Of a stretch of DNA of 47,232 bases, positions 38,100 to 47,232 are shown piece after piece. Origin of the DNA: Candidatus Omnitrophota bacterium (GTDB taxonomy: Bacteria; Omnitrophota; Gorgyraeia; Tantalellales; Tantalellaceae); assembly GCA_024277375.1 (NCBI GenBank), contig JAJRVD010000002.1:1-47232 (forward strand), written 5' to 3'. Each line of letters begins with the position of its first letter. Position 1 is the first letter of the stretch. The translations under genes and the position numbers were made by a program. The notes beneath the pieces were generated by a model. It saw only the letters and a list, made by a program, of their open reading frames with translations, was not told where the DNA came from and did no database searches.

Positions 38100-38891
38100 A
38101 TGTTCTGGAAATTAAAGAAGACCAAACTATTAAAGCTTTTCACTATCCACTGTTTACTAAGCACCGTAGTGCTCTCAGGCTGCGCCGGAGGGCCATCCAG
38201 CTACTTTCGCAAAGAGGAACTGCCACCTGAAGCATACGTAAGGGTAGGTACAATACCTCTCGTGAATTTGGCTGCCCATAGAGACGCGGACAAAAAGGTT
38301 GTGTACTCACTGCTGACGCAGCTTTTAAGGACAAATTATTTTGACGTTGTGGAAATGGGCGAAGTCGACAAGGCGATAAAAGACGCTAAGGTACGAAAAG
38401 ATGCGGCACTGTCCAATGATAACATAATCAGGATAGGTCAACTTACGGGTGCGGATGTCCTTTTGATGGGCGCGGTTAAGGAGTATAAGATCGATTCAAG
38501 TACAATGTTGGGTGAAAAAGTATTCGTTCCGGAAGTTTCGATAAGCTTGCGCTTGGTCTCAACTAAAGACGCGTCGATCATATGGGCCGCTAATCATCAC
38601 CGCCGCGGCGATGACAGGGTTACGGTTTTCGGGTTGGGGAGGATCGATTCTATAAGTCTCTTGACGGATGTCATCGTTACCGATAGCGTTAGAGCCTTGA
38701 CTCGCGCAATGAAAAACCGCCAGGCGGCCTTGCGCGCGTTTAAGCACAGTCAAACAATGGTTGTCCCGAAGAAAGAGGTTACACGGGCAACAACGACCAG
38801 AAAAAGCGCTCCAACTACAAAAAAGTCAGGACCAAGAACCACAAAGGAAAAATATAAAGACGCATATCAGCAGATAAAAGCACAATATTGA
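38100..38891 (+). CDS. CsgG-like lipoprotein
   Basis: Lipobox LSGC; RTNYFDVVEMGEVDKAI...QLTGADVLLMGAVKEYKI...SISLRLVSTKDASIIWAANHHRRGDD; basic Thr/Lys-rich tail. Confidence 0.7.
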   Translation: MFWKLKKTKLLKLFTIHCLLSTVVLSGCAGGPSSYFRKEELPPEAYVRVGTIPLVNLAAHRDADKKVVYSLLTQLLRTNYFDVVEMGEVDKAIKDAKVRKDAALSNDNIIRIGQLTGADVLLMGAVKEYKIDSSTMLGEKVFVPEVSISLRLVSTKDASIIWAANHHRRGDDRVTVFGLGRIDSISLLTDVIVTDSVRALTRAMKNRQAALRAFKHSQTMVVPKKEVTRATTTRKSAPTTKKSGPRTTKEKYKDAYQQIKAQY

Positions 38892-38955
38892 ACAGTAAAT
38901 GGTCGTAGGAGCGGCCTCTGGCCGCGAACAGAAAAAACAAATACTAATCGTCAAT

Positions 38956-39071
38956 AGACTGTGTCTTAATGTAGGGGCTTGATTTATCAAGCCCGTTATA
39001 TCGGGTTCGATGAATCGAACCCCTACAATATATTGTATGCGGCCATCCGCAAAACGAATTACGACACAGTC
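38956..39071. repeat. MITE-like repeat copy F
   Basis: agactgtgtcttaatgtaggggcttgatttatcaagcccgttatatcgggttcgatgaatcgaacccctac...acgacacagtcc. Confidence 0.8.
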
Positions 39072-39166
39072 CGATTGCGAGGAGTGAACACAACGACGAA
39101 GCCGAGGGACACCGTTCCCGAGGTCATCCTGAGGCCAGAGGGCCTCAGGGGAGCAATCTCTAAAAA

Positions 39167-39586
39167 ATGAAAATATTTGTAGCCATATTAATTTTACTTT
39201 CTACCGTCGGCCTGACCTTGTATTGCACCAGCCAGGACGGCCGGGATCCTGACGGTTGTCTGGGCTGCCATATGGACGCCTTTCAAAATATACAGTACTT
39301 ACATCCCCTGGTAAGGCAGGGGGAATGCACAGTGTGTCATATCGAGTATGATATTGAGACCCATCAGGATTCCGGAGATGTGACGTTTGATGTTTGTGTG
39401 GAGTGCCATAATGATGAAAACCTTGGGCGCTCTCATTCTGTCGGCCCCGGTGTTTTGGATCCAAATACGGGTGGTACGATGACCTGCACTTCTTCTTGTC
39501 ATTTTCCACATGGGTCTGATAATAAGTTTCATTTGTCGTTTCGCGACAAAGCTGATCTGTGTCGTAGTTGCCATGCTGAATTTTAA
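39167..39586 (+). CDS. small multiheme cytochrome, possible lipoprotein (4 CXXCH + 1 CX3CH)
   Basis: CLGCH, CTVCH, CVECH, CTSSCH, CRSCH; N-term LLSTVGLTLYCTS lipobox-like. Confidence 0.8.
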   Translation: MKIFVAILILLSTVGLTLYCTSQDGRDPDGCLGCHMDAFQNIQYLHPLVRQGECTVCHIEYDIETHQDSGDVTFDVCVECHNDENLGRSHSVGPGVLDPNTGGTMTCTSSCHFPHGSDNKFHLSFRDKADLCRSCHAEF

Positions 39587-39598
39587 GGGAGGGATGTA

Positions 39599-40180
39599 AT
39601 GTCAAATAACGTTATAGCTAAACGCAGAAGATTTTTTTTAAAAGACTCATCACAACCAACGCTTATTCTCAAAGTTTATATGATGTTACTTGTGGTTATG
39701 TGTTCCTCCGGAGGGGTGTTTTATTTTATAGGGAATAAGAATCTGACCCAGGAATTTTTCAAAGCGCACTCTGTGATCGAAACTACGATGCAGCTATTGT
39801 TGCCCGCGTTAGTTGCAGTTAACCTCATCGCGCTTTTAGTGGCGTCCTTTTTGGTGATCTCGTTTTCTCATTCTATCGCGGGTCCGGTTTATAGATTGAA
39901 AAACTTATCCGGAAGGATCGCGAAAGGAGACTTGACCGTTGTGGTCAAGTTTCGAGAGAAAGACGCAATTCAGGAGTTGTCAAAAGTCATAAATGATATT
40001 ATAATGGGTTTAAATTCACGTCTGAAAAATCTTGAGGGATCTCTAACGGAGCTCGGGAATTTGTCTGATAAAGTGGAGAACATGAATGCGCTTTCTCCTG
40101 AAGACCTGGCAAACCTCAAGGATAGAATTCTGACGGTAAGTTCTGAACTGGAAGAGAAGATGAAAGAATTTAAACTGTGA
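39599..40180 (+). CDS. two-TM HAMP-domain protein without recognisable output domain
   Basis: HSIAGPVYRLKNLSGRIAKGDLTVVVKFREKDAIQELSKVINDIIMGL then coiled coil. Confidence 0.8.
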   Translation: MSNNVIAKRRRFFLKDSSQPTLILKVYMMLLVVMCSSGGVFYFIGNKNLTQEFFKAHSVIETTMQLLLPALVAVNLIALLVASFLVISFSHSIAGPVYRLKNLSGRIAKGDLTVVVKFREKDAIQELSKVINDIIMGLNSRLKNLEGSLTELGNLSDKVENMNALSPEDLANLKDRILTVSSELEEKMKEFKL

Positions 40181-40263
40181 TCACTACCATTAGGTAAATA
40201 CCCCTACATTTGATTACAATCAGAAAACCAGTTACATTTTTTCATCTCAAAACAAGCTTTTTA

Positions 40264-40292
40264 TTGATTTACAATAGCATTTATGTTATAAT
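40264..40292 (+). promoter_or_regulatory. sigma70-like promoter for giant protein gene
   Basis: TTGATT - 17 nt - TATAAT. Confidence 0.65.
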
Positions 40293-40347
40293 AAATCAAC
40301 AAAAAGTAAATAAATCTACCAATAGTACAAATACGAAAGGGTGATAT

Positions 40348-43300
40348 ATGCTGAAAATGAAATTTCCACTCCTCAAAATTTTCACTATTTTTCTTTGTTG
40401 TATTTTTCTGTTCAACACTGCAACACAAGCTCTTGACTTTTCAACACAAAATTTAAATGCGCCTTTATCATCAGGTGAAAGTGGTTTGATTGAAGCCTCT
40501 GGGGCTCTTACGTCAAACATATCGCTCAAAGCAGATGCCACGTTCCGCAATTTTACGTTATTTCTCGCGAAAAATCTTTTAGCGGACGGAAGGGATGATA
40601 CAGAGGTAAGGAAAATAGTAAGCGATTTCATCTCCGAGCTTACTTCGGAGTCCGCATTGTTATTCTTTGAGCTAAAGATGCAGATAGATTTCTCTGGAAT
40701 ACGTGAAGCTGGTGGGATCACATATATTCCTTTTCTAACATCTGGCCCAGATAGACAAAACATTCCTGGATCTATATCCATATCCAAGGCTAATAATCCG
40801 CTGATCAAGCAAGACCCGCGTTGGCAGCGTTATAATACGTATGCAGCTTTAGTGCAGTCGAGAGATTAGAGAATAATTCCATCCAAGGATATGAGCGGAG
40901 CCTCCGCGGAAGGTGACTCTAATGCTGAAGTACTAAACCGGATAAATGAAGGCAAGGTTGTTGAGATAACTTTTGACGAAAATAATAATTCTTTAGCTGC
41001 GAACAAAGTACGTTTTTATGAAGGATATGTGCCCGGAGAAACTGCCCCGAAAGATTATCTCGGCGAAAATATGGATGTTAATCAGTTGCTAGTAGGTTCC
41101 GAACGTGGTGTGTTAAAAAAGTGGATCAAAGAACATTATGTGTTGAACAAGCCCCTAAAGTTCAGGGTAATTTTAGGTGAAACTTCTCTAGGTTGGAATA
41201 CCGATTTTGAACATTCCTTTATTGCTCATGCCGGGATCAATGATGGGGTTATTTATCTTGGCTCCGCGTTCTTGAGTTATCTTATGCGGGTTGAAAATAC
41301 TTCACTTAGAGAAGAGGTTCTGGATAAAGATGAATATATGCATTGTCTGGGAATGGGGCATGGTTCTAGCGCAGAGTATGATGAGAGGCGGGCTCTGGTC
41401 GAGCGGGCGCTTAGTCCGCTCGAACGGATAAAACAGGCATTTTTAGACGAGGATGTGTATCGGATAAAGGATGAGCTAGAGACAAGGTTACGTGCCTCGA
41501 AGCTTGATATTCCAAATATCCTTAGTTTTCTTTCTCTGGCTAATGACGTGGCATTAAGCCAATTTACCGCGCCTGTTGAGGCGCGATACGCCATTAAAAA
41601 AGCTGTTTCCATTATGGATGAAGCCGATCAACAAAAGTTGAAGAGTGTACTATCTTCTTCGGCGGCAAAGCAATATCGAGATTTGAGAGTTGTCAGCGAA
41701 TTGCTGATAATGATGGGGGACTACACGCGGCTAAGAGACTTTATAAGAATACACGCACCGGAACTTAGGGGGCGTTCCATATGGCAGGTAACACCTGAGG
41801 GCTATTTCGCTGCCGGTGGATTAGGCAGAGTAATGCAATATTACAATGCTTCAATTGCGAAATTATGCAAAACGTATGATATAGAATTCGGTATAATCGA
41901 GCCTCATTATCAGAAACGCAAAAACAGAGAGAAGGACTCGAATAAAAAATATGTGGATCTTAGGTATGACGAGGATCTAACCCACAACCTGCGGGACATA
42001 AAAAACATCGCTGAATTTCAGGTTGATGTTGGAGATAAAAGGATAACCGCTGTCGTCAAGGAGGCGACTAATGAATTTGGGGTTAGAATATTTACGATAA
42101 GAGACAAAGAAGGATTTTATACGCATTCGCTATATAACTACAGAGATAATGCCTTTGAAAGAGATCCTGAAATTCCCACATGGGATGAATTTTCTAGCTT
42201 TTTCTCAAAAGCCTCTGTTGAGTTAATGAAATGGAAGGACGCGCAGAAAAAACACAAAAAAGTTACCCCCTACAAGGCTCCGGTAGTATGGTGGAATGAT
42301 TCACAAACGGCCCTTGTACCGGTTGAAATGAGAAAGGGTGCTGACGCAGAAAAAAGAAAGAAAGAAGAAAATCCCGAGTACAAAAGCAATACATTTTATA
42401 AAGATGCCATAGTGTGCGGAACTACACACACCTACAAAAATAGACGGGATATATATTCCCTTGAGAACAAAGAGGGAAAGTTGCATGCGGAGTCAGCGAT
42501 GCGGTTTTTGGGTATTCCCGAAGAATATTGGGATTACTTTAAACGTGAAAAGATCATCGATGAGGGAACCGCGCGAGAAAAACCCATTATGGTATATGAT
42601 CTGGCTTCCGGGGGGCTCCGACTTTCGGACGCACAATTCGCCGTATCTAAAATACACAGGGACGAAGTAGCGCCATATGACGCTGCGGGTATGGGCTCGG
42701 AAAATATGAACCTTATTGGTATTGCGAATCGTGACCATATAGCGCAAACAGCAAAGTACTGGTGGAGAGCGCTGAGAGAGCTTTATGGGGAAAAGGTTGA
42801 TGTTTGGAGGCCTACAACTGAGCAGATCCGAGCCGGTAAAAAACTTTCCAAGAAGAAACTTCGGCTAAAACCAAGACAGATATATCATACGAGTTTTGAT
42901 GTGCCCCCGAGTGGGCAGCTTCTTGATGAGGATAAGCCCGTAATCTCGTATTCAGGTAGAGAGGTGGATGAAAAAGCGGGGATGAAACGGGCACTTACAC
43001 TTGAAAACATAAAATATTACGTCAAGAATGGAGCACAGGTCATTATTTATGGGAATATACAGAATTACCCCGAAAGCCAGACATTAGGTTTTCAACTGGC
43101 GAATTTGGCTGCTGAAATTAAAGCTTGGTCTGACGAAGACTATAATATCAAAGGTAGGTTTATCTTTGTTCCGAATTTTGATCTAGACCAGCAGCGGCAG
43201 ATGCAGGCCGCTACGGACGTACAAATTAATGATTCAGATAGAAAGACCGGAGCCGGCGAACGAACTGAAACAAACCCAAATGCTGTTGCTGCGATTCTTG

Positions 43301-45828
43301 TAACTATTTTTGATGAAGGTCTTCTTGCTAGGTTGGGGTTAACCCTGGACCTGAATGTTCCGGGTGTTGGTGAAACTCTACGCCCTGAGATGCCCGCTCT
43401 GGACCCCATATATCAAAGTGAGGAATTCAATAAAAAAGCTGAGAGAGCGTATAGAAGGGCCATCGCTAAGGTGCTGGGTTTTGATAGCGATGATCCATCG
43501 AATTGGTCGGAAAGTCTGTCTTTCTATCATGATACCTCGGCTCGTATTGCTCCGGTCTCGGACGCGATGTTTACATCCATGGAATATCTGTGGCAATTTG
43601 GTAGTGCTATTAGAAAAAAGGAAGCAAAAATAAAAGCGAGGGAAATGGAGAAGGATTTAAACGAAAAAGAAATTATGGAAAAAGGGCTGATGGAACAGTT
43701 GTACAAGATAGATGAGGAGACACATCCCGAGAAATATCTCATATACAAAATTACAGACCTTGTGTTGAAGGGCAAAAGCGAGGAGTCGCTTCTTAAATTT
43801 TTTACAACTGTTCATTTTCAAAAACTCGGAAAAAACATGAATATCCCCGTTACTTTTCTTAATAACCTTATTGATGCGTACTCTAAAGATAAAAGCAAGA
43901 GGGCCTATATAAAAAGTTTTATGCTGAACTTTTTGAAGAAAACAAAAAAGTTATCTGAAAACAAACCCGATTCAGTGCAATCCGCTAGAGATATTCAGAT
44001 AATGACAGGACATGCGTTAACAGTACTTTCATGGATAGAAAGAGATGTCCGAGGAGCGATGGAGATTCGCCTTACGGCTGATGACGAGCGTATGGTTCAA
44101 AACGAAATGCGTGGCCGAAGCTTCATAGACATTAAGAGTTTACCGGATGGCATCATACATGTTGAAACCGAGGGTGCTGTGGGTTTCCATAACAGAGGAT
44201 GGGAAGGGTGGAAGAAAGTCAGGAGTGTCATCCATAACATTTTTGTAAGCGACAAAAAGCTGATGAATGCCGCTCAAGAAAAGCTTGTTATGTACTTAAT
44301 GCTACATGGTTTTATTGAAGTGCCGCATATTTTAAGGAAGGCTACACAAAAAGACGATCCTGACATTAGCACGATACATGAAACCTGCTTCATTGAAGAC
44401 CAATTTGCAGGTTCCTCTCAGACGACAAGTACGGGTGTAGGACATTTTCAGGGACATAAACTTGACATTAAGCATGTTACCGAAGGAGAGGGTGTTCAGG
44501 TCAATGTATTATATGACCAAAATGGCGAGATCGTAGAAGTGTTGACTCAACGTATTAAGCCCGGAGATTGGTGTTTGGCATTACCCGGATATGTCGATTA
44601 CATGATAAATCTTGGTGGGTTGAGATTTAATGATCTTTCAGTTCGTCTTAATGATGATGACATGTATAAGTTTAGTCCAAAGCTTTTTGATGTTATTGGT
44701 GTTCAGCCAAACGCCAAAGAGGTGTCCTCAAGGTTAAAGGCGCTCGGGACTGCTGTTAAGGAACGGGTTGTGAGTGCCCCATATATTGCCATAAAACAAA
44801 AGGGTGGCGCCGTAATAGTTAAAACTGACGACAAAACAGAAGCAGCATCTTCGTATGAAACTAAAGCACTTAAGATGAATGAGATTAAATTTGTGGAATC
44901 AATGCCGAATACTCTCCTGAATATGTACCGAAATTTTTTGACTCCGGAAAACCTTTACGCGAAAGTAGTAAATGAATTTGCTGTCGAACATAAAAACGCA
45001 ATAGAAAGATCCACGCTTCTTAACGCAAAGTCAGCCAAGGAAGCAAAGATTGGAGAGGAGATACCAGATAAAGCAGCTTCTCTTGGAAAGATCGAAGATC
45101 TCATCTCATATGTCGATGATAACGCCCTGTTTATGCAGAGTATTACTGACCCGGAACGAGAGGATCCAAAACTCATACGAATCGCTGTCGAGCAAATTGA
45201 AGCGATTGGAGTTGATACAGTATGTGGTTTCCTTAACGAAATGCAGGCCCCGGATACCAACGTCTATTTACAGCTGTTTTCCGCTCAAAATAAGGTTGCG
45301 AACATTAATTATGAGGAGTACAAAATAGCGCACAAAAAATTACCTCAAGGATTTAAAAACGATAAATGCAATACCGTAACTTTAGTGCCGATATTTAAGA
45401 AGGATGAGTTTGCTACAGGCGGTAATAAATCAGGAGGAAATCCTCAATGGCAAATAGGGGATATTGACCCCATCAGATCGATTCTCTATCCTGCGGGACT
45501 TAACTATGACAAAATGGGGTTAATAAGAAGCATCTCCGAGGGAGTAAGACTTTCCGAGATCTCAAGGAATGCCGATTATGACGTCGGACATGAATTTGTA
45601 TCTTTCACTTGGGCTCAGATAAAAAATATAGTTTTGACCCTGGGTGGAGATATTCGTGATTTTGATCTAACAAAGGAAGATCTTATCACCTTGGCGAGAA
45701 GTGAGGACATTTCAGAAATTGTAACTGTTTTAAATAAATTAGCAAAGCTGTTGCCGATTCTACCAATAAATGTGGAGGAGTTAAAACAAGTTTATGCCCG
45801 GGCAAAAGAAGCCTGGATTCGCGCATAA
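40348..45828 (+). CDS. secreted giant protein with GT-B (glycogen synthase/phosphorylase-like) region and cupin-like C-terminal region; one in-frame TAG at 40867-40869
   Basis: ORFs 40348-40869 and 40891-45828 are in one frame separated by one TAG; signal peptide KFPLLKIFTIFLCCIFLFNTATQA; IWQVTPEGYFAAGGLGRVMQYY; DVQINDSDRKTGAGERTETNPNAV. Confidence 0.65.
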
Positions 45829-45881
45829 TACAGCAATCCCTCGGGGCTACGTATTAATTATGTCTCGATGGCGCTGAATCA

Positions 45882-45926
45882 TCAGGGGTGTCCCTTTGGG
45901 GCCAGGCCCCAAAGGGACACCCCTGA
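45882..45926. repeat. 45-bp palindrome (22-bp perfect arms, 1-nt centre)
   Basis: tcaggggtgtccctttggggcc a ggccccaaagggacacccctga. Confidence 0.85.
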
Positions 45927-46067
45927 GCACAATGAACGTCCAATATCACCCGCATTCTAAGAATATTTCAATTTATCCAGCAATTCCTGTATAATTGTAA
46001 TGTAATCAAGCTTTGTGGAGGCGTAAGCAATGCTCCTCTACAAAATTCACAAAGGAGAAGTAATATC

Positions 46068-46562
46068 ATGGAAACATTTGAAGCTATAGGGAAAAGGGTG
46101 AGTACCAGGGAATACGCGGATAAGCCTGTTGAGAGGGCACTGCTGGAAAAACTTGTAGATGCCGGGATGCGTGCGCCATCGGCTCGAGCGGTTGAGCCAT
46201 GGAGGTTTGTGGTCGTTACTGAAAAAGATGCGTTAGAAAAACTTGGCCAAATAGCTGACCATGGTCCTTTTATTGCTGAGGCGGCGGCATGCATAGCAGT
46301 CTATTGTGAAGACACTAAATATTATCTCGAAGATGGCTGCGCGGCCACAGAAAACATTCTTCTCGCCGCGGCGGATATTGGCATTGGAACTTGCTGGGTT
46401 GCGGGGGATAAAAAAGCCTACGCCTCGGAGGTAGATAATTTACTAAAAGCACCGCAAAATTTTATGCTAATTAGCCTTATCGCGCTAGGTTGGCGAAAAT
46501 CCGAAAAGCAGCAACGCAAAAATCGAGATCTTGATGAAGTCCTGTTTTGGGAATCGTTTTAA
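46068..46562 (+). CDS. nitroreductase family protein
   Basis: METFEAIGKRVSTREYADKPVERALLEKLVDAGMRAPSARAVEPWRFVVVT; GTCWVAGDKKA. Confidence 0.93.
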   Translation: METFEAIGKRVSTREYADKPVERALLEKLVDAGMRAPSARAVEPWRFVVVTEKDALEKLGQIADHGPFIAEAAACIAVYCEDTKYYLEDGCAATENILLAAADIGIGTCWVAGDKKAYASEVDNLLKAPQNFMLISLIALGWRKSEKQQRKNRDLDEVLFWESF

Positions 46563-46568
46563 ATGTTT

Positions 46569-46597
46569 GTAGTGGCACGGCGCGTCGTGCCACTACA
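46569..46597. repeat. GTAGTGGCACG...CGTGCCACTAC hairpin repeat
   Basis: gtagtggcacggcgcgtcgtgccactac after the nitroreductase stop. Confidence 0.7.
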
Positions 46598-46600
46598 AAA

Positions 46601-47047
46601 TCACATATACAGAAAGATAAGGCGTTCTTTTTCTCTTCCTATCTCCGCCATTACCTGATAAATTTGCGCGTTAATATACGGGTTCGCTCGCCCGAAGCTT
46701 TTCCAGTGGACAAAATACTTTTCTATTCGGGAAAGAAGCTTCTTTATCAATTCGTCCAATTGCCCGCCTTCCGCAGGGAGGTCCTCTGACAGGCTTTGTA
46801 TGGTATTGTTATAGTCATTTATGAGTACATTGATTTTTTGTATGGCAGGTTCATAGTCTATAAAGGAACCCTGGAATTCGTCGTAAATCTCCCGCACGCG
46901 GAGCGTCGTGTCCTCCGAAAGATTTATTAAGTCCAGTATAACCGCTCTTTCAATGTTCTCCGGAGTAGTTCCCAGGGTAAACGTTTCAGGGTGAGACTCG
47001 CAAAATCCAACCAATGATAAAAATATCACTAAGCACAGTGTTTTCAT
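46601..47047 (-). CDS. small secreted hypothetical protein
   Basis: MKTLCLVIFLSLVGFCESHPETF signal-like N-terminus; ORF extends to 47098. Confidence 0.5.
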   Translation of the reverse strand: MKTLCLVIFLSLVGFCESHPETFTLGTTPENIERAVILDLINLSEDTTLRVREIYDEFQGSFIDYEPAIQKINVLINDYNNTIQSLSEDLPAEGGQLDELIKKLLSRIEKYFVHWKSFGRANPYINAQIYQVMAEIGREKERLIFLYM

Positions 47048-47232
47048 GTACATATTATACCATGAAATAATATTTATCCAAAAAATTAGGAAAAACAAGT
47101 AGTGTCAAGATAATTGGGCACTTTCATGTTCCAGTTCTTTGATCTCTTCCCCCATGGGGGAAGACGGCGCACCTGTTGGTTGCTTTACGGTATCTATATA
47201 TTGAATTATCCCATACACCCAATAACCCACAC

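Noticed and set aside
38979-39170. Regulatory RNA gene in repeat copy F
   Set aside because: Structure is explained by the shared repeat family; nothing copy-specific supports a dedicated ncRNA.
16624-40869. Genome-wide reassignment of UAG or UAA
   Set aside because: TAG and TAA both terminate many intact genes here (e.g. cobA-hemD, ahbC, hemB, ahbB, hemL end in TAG), so a global recoding is not supported; only local readthrough, mutation or error remain.

Overview
From the tRNA-Gly at about 565 to about 40.2 kb, every convincing gene lies on the + strand. Together they form an anaerobic redox island built around heme. In order: (i) tRNA-Gly and the NADH/NAD+ sensor Rex; (ii) a near-complete siroheme-dependent (Ahb) heme pathway: Met8/CysG-N-like protein, HemX-like protein, hemA, hemC, cobA-hemD, ahbC, hemB, ahbD, ahbA, ahbB, hemL; (iii) an NrfH/NapC-like multiheme cytochrome, a c554-like cytochrome, and a ~1.1k-residue polytopic membrane protein fused to a second NapC-like cytochrome; (iv) hdrC, hdrB, hdrA (with an inserted GltD/NfnB-like domain), mvhD/flxD, nfnA, nfnB and Flx-like Fe-S and flavin subunits; (v) System II cytochrome c maturation (ResB, CcsA); (vi) a porin-cytochrome-like set: a 10-heme cytochrome, an NHL propeller, two tandem 10-heme paralogs, a 13-heme cytochrome, a predicted outer-membrane beta-barrel, an 11-heme cytochrome, a CsgG-like lipoprotein, a 5-heme cytochrome and a HAMP-only protein. 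I counted about 78 CXXCH motifs by eye, plus a few atypical ones. Beyond 40.3 kb lie a secreted giant GT-B-like protein, a nitroreductase and a small secreted protein. The most notable non-gene signals are tandem GTGA-N6-TCAC palindromes with a 15-bp period at two sites, three long genes each interrupted by one in-frame stop, and several dispersed repeat families placed between operon genes or at their 5' ends. Gene content and style suggest an uncultured anaerobe, possibly Omnitrophota-like; this is impression only. All assignments come from reading the sequence and recalled family motifs; no searches were run.
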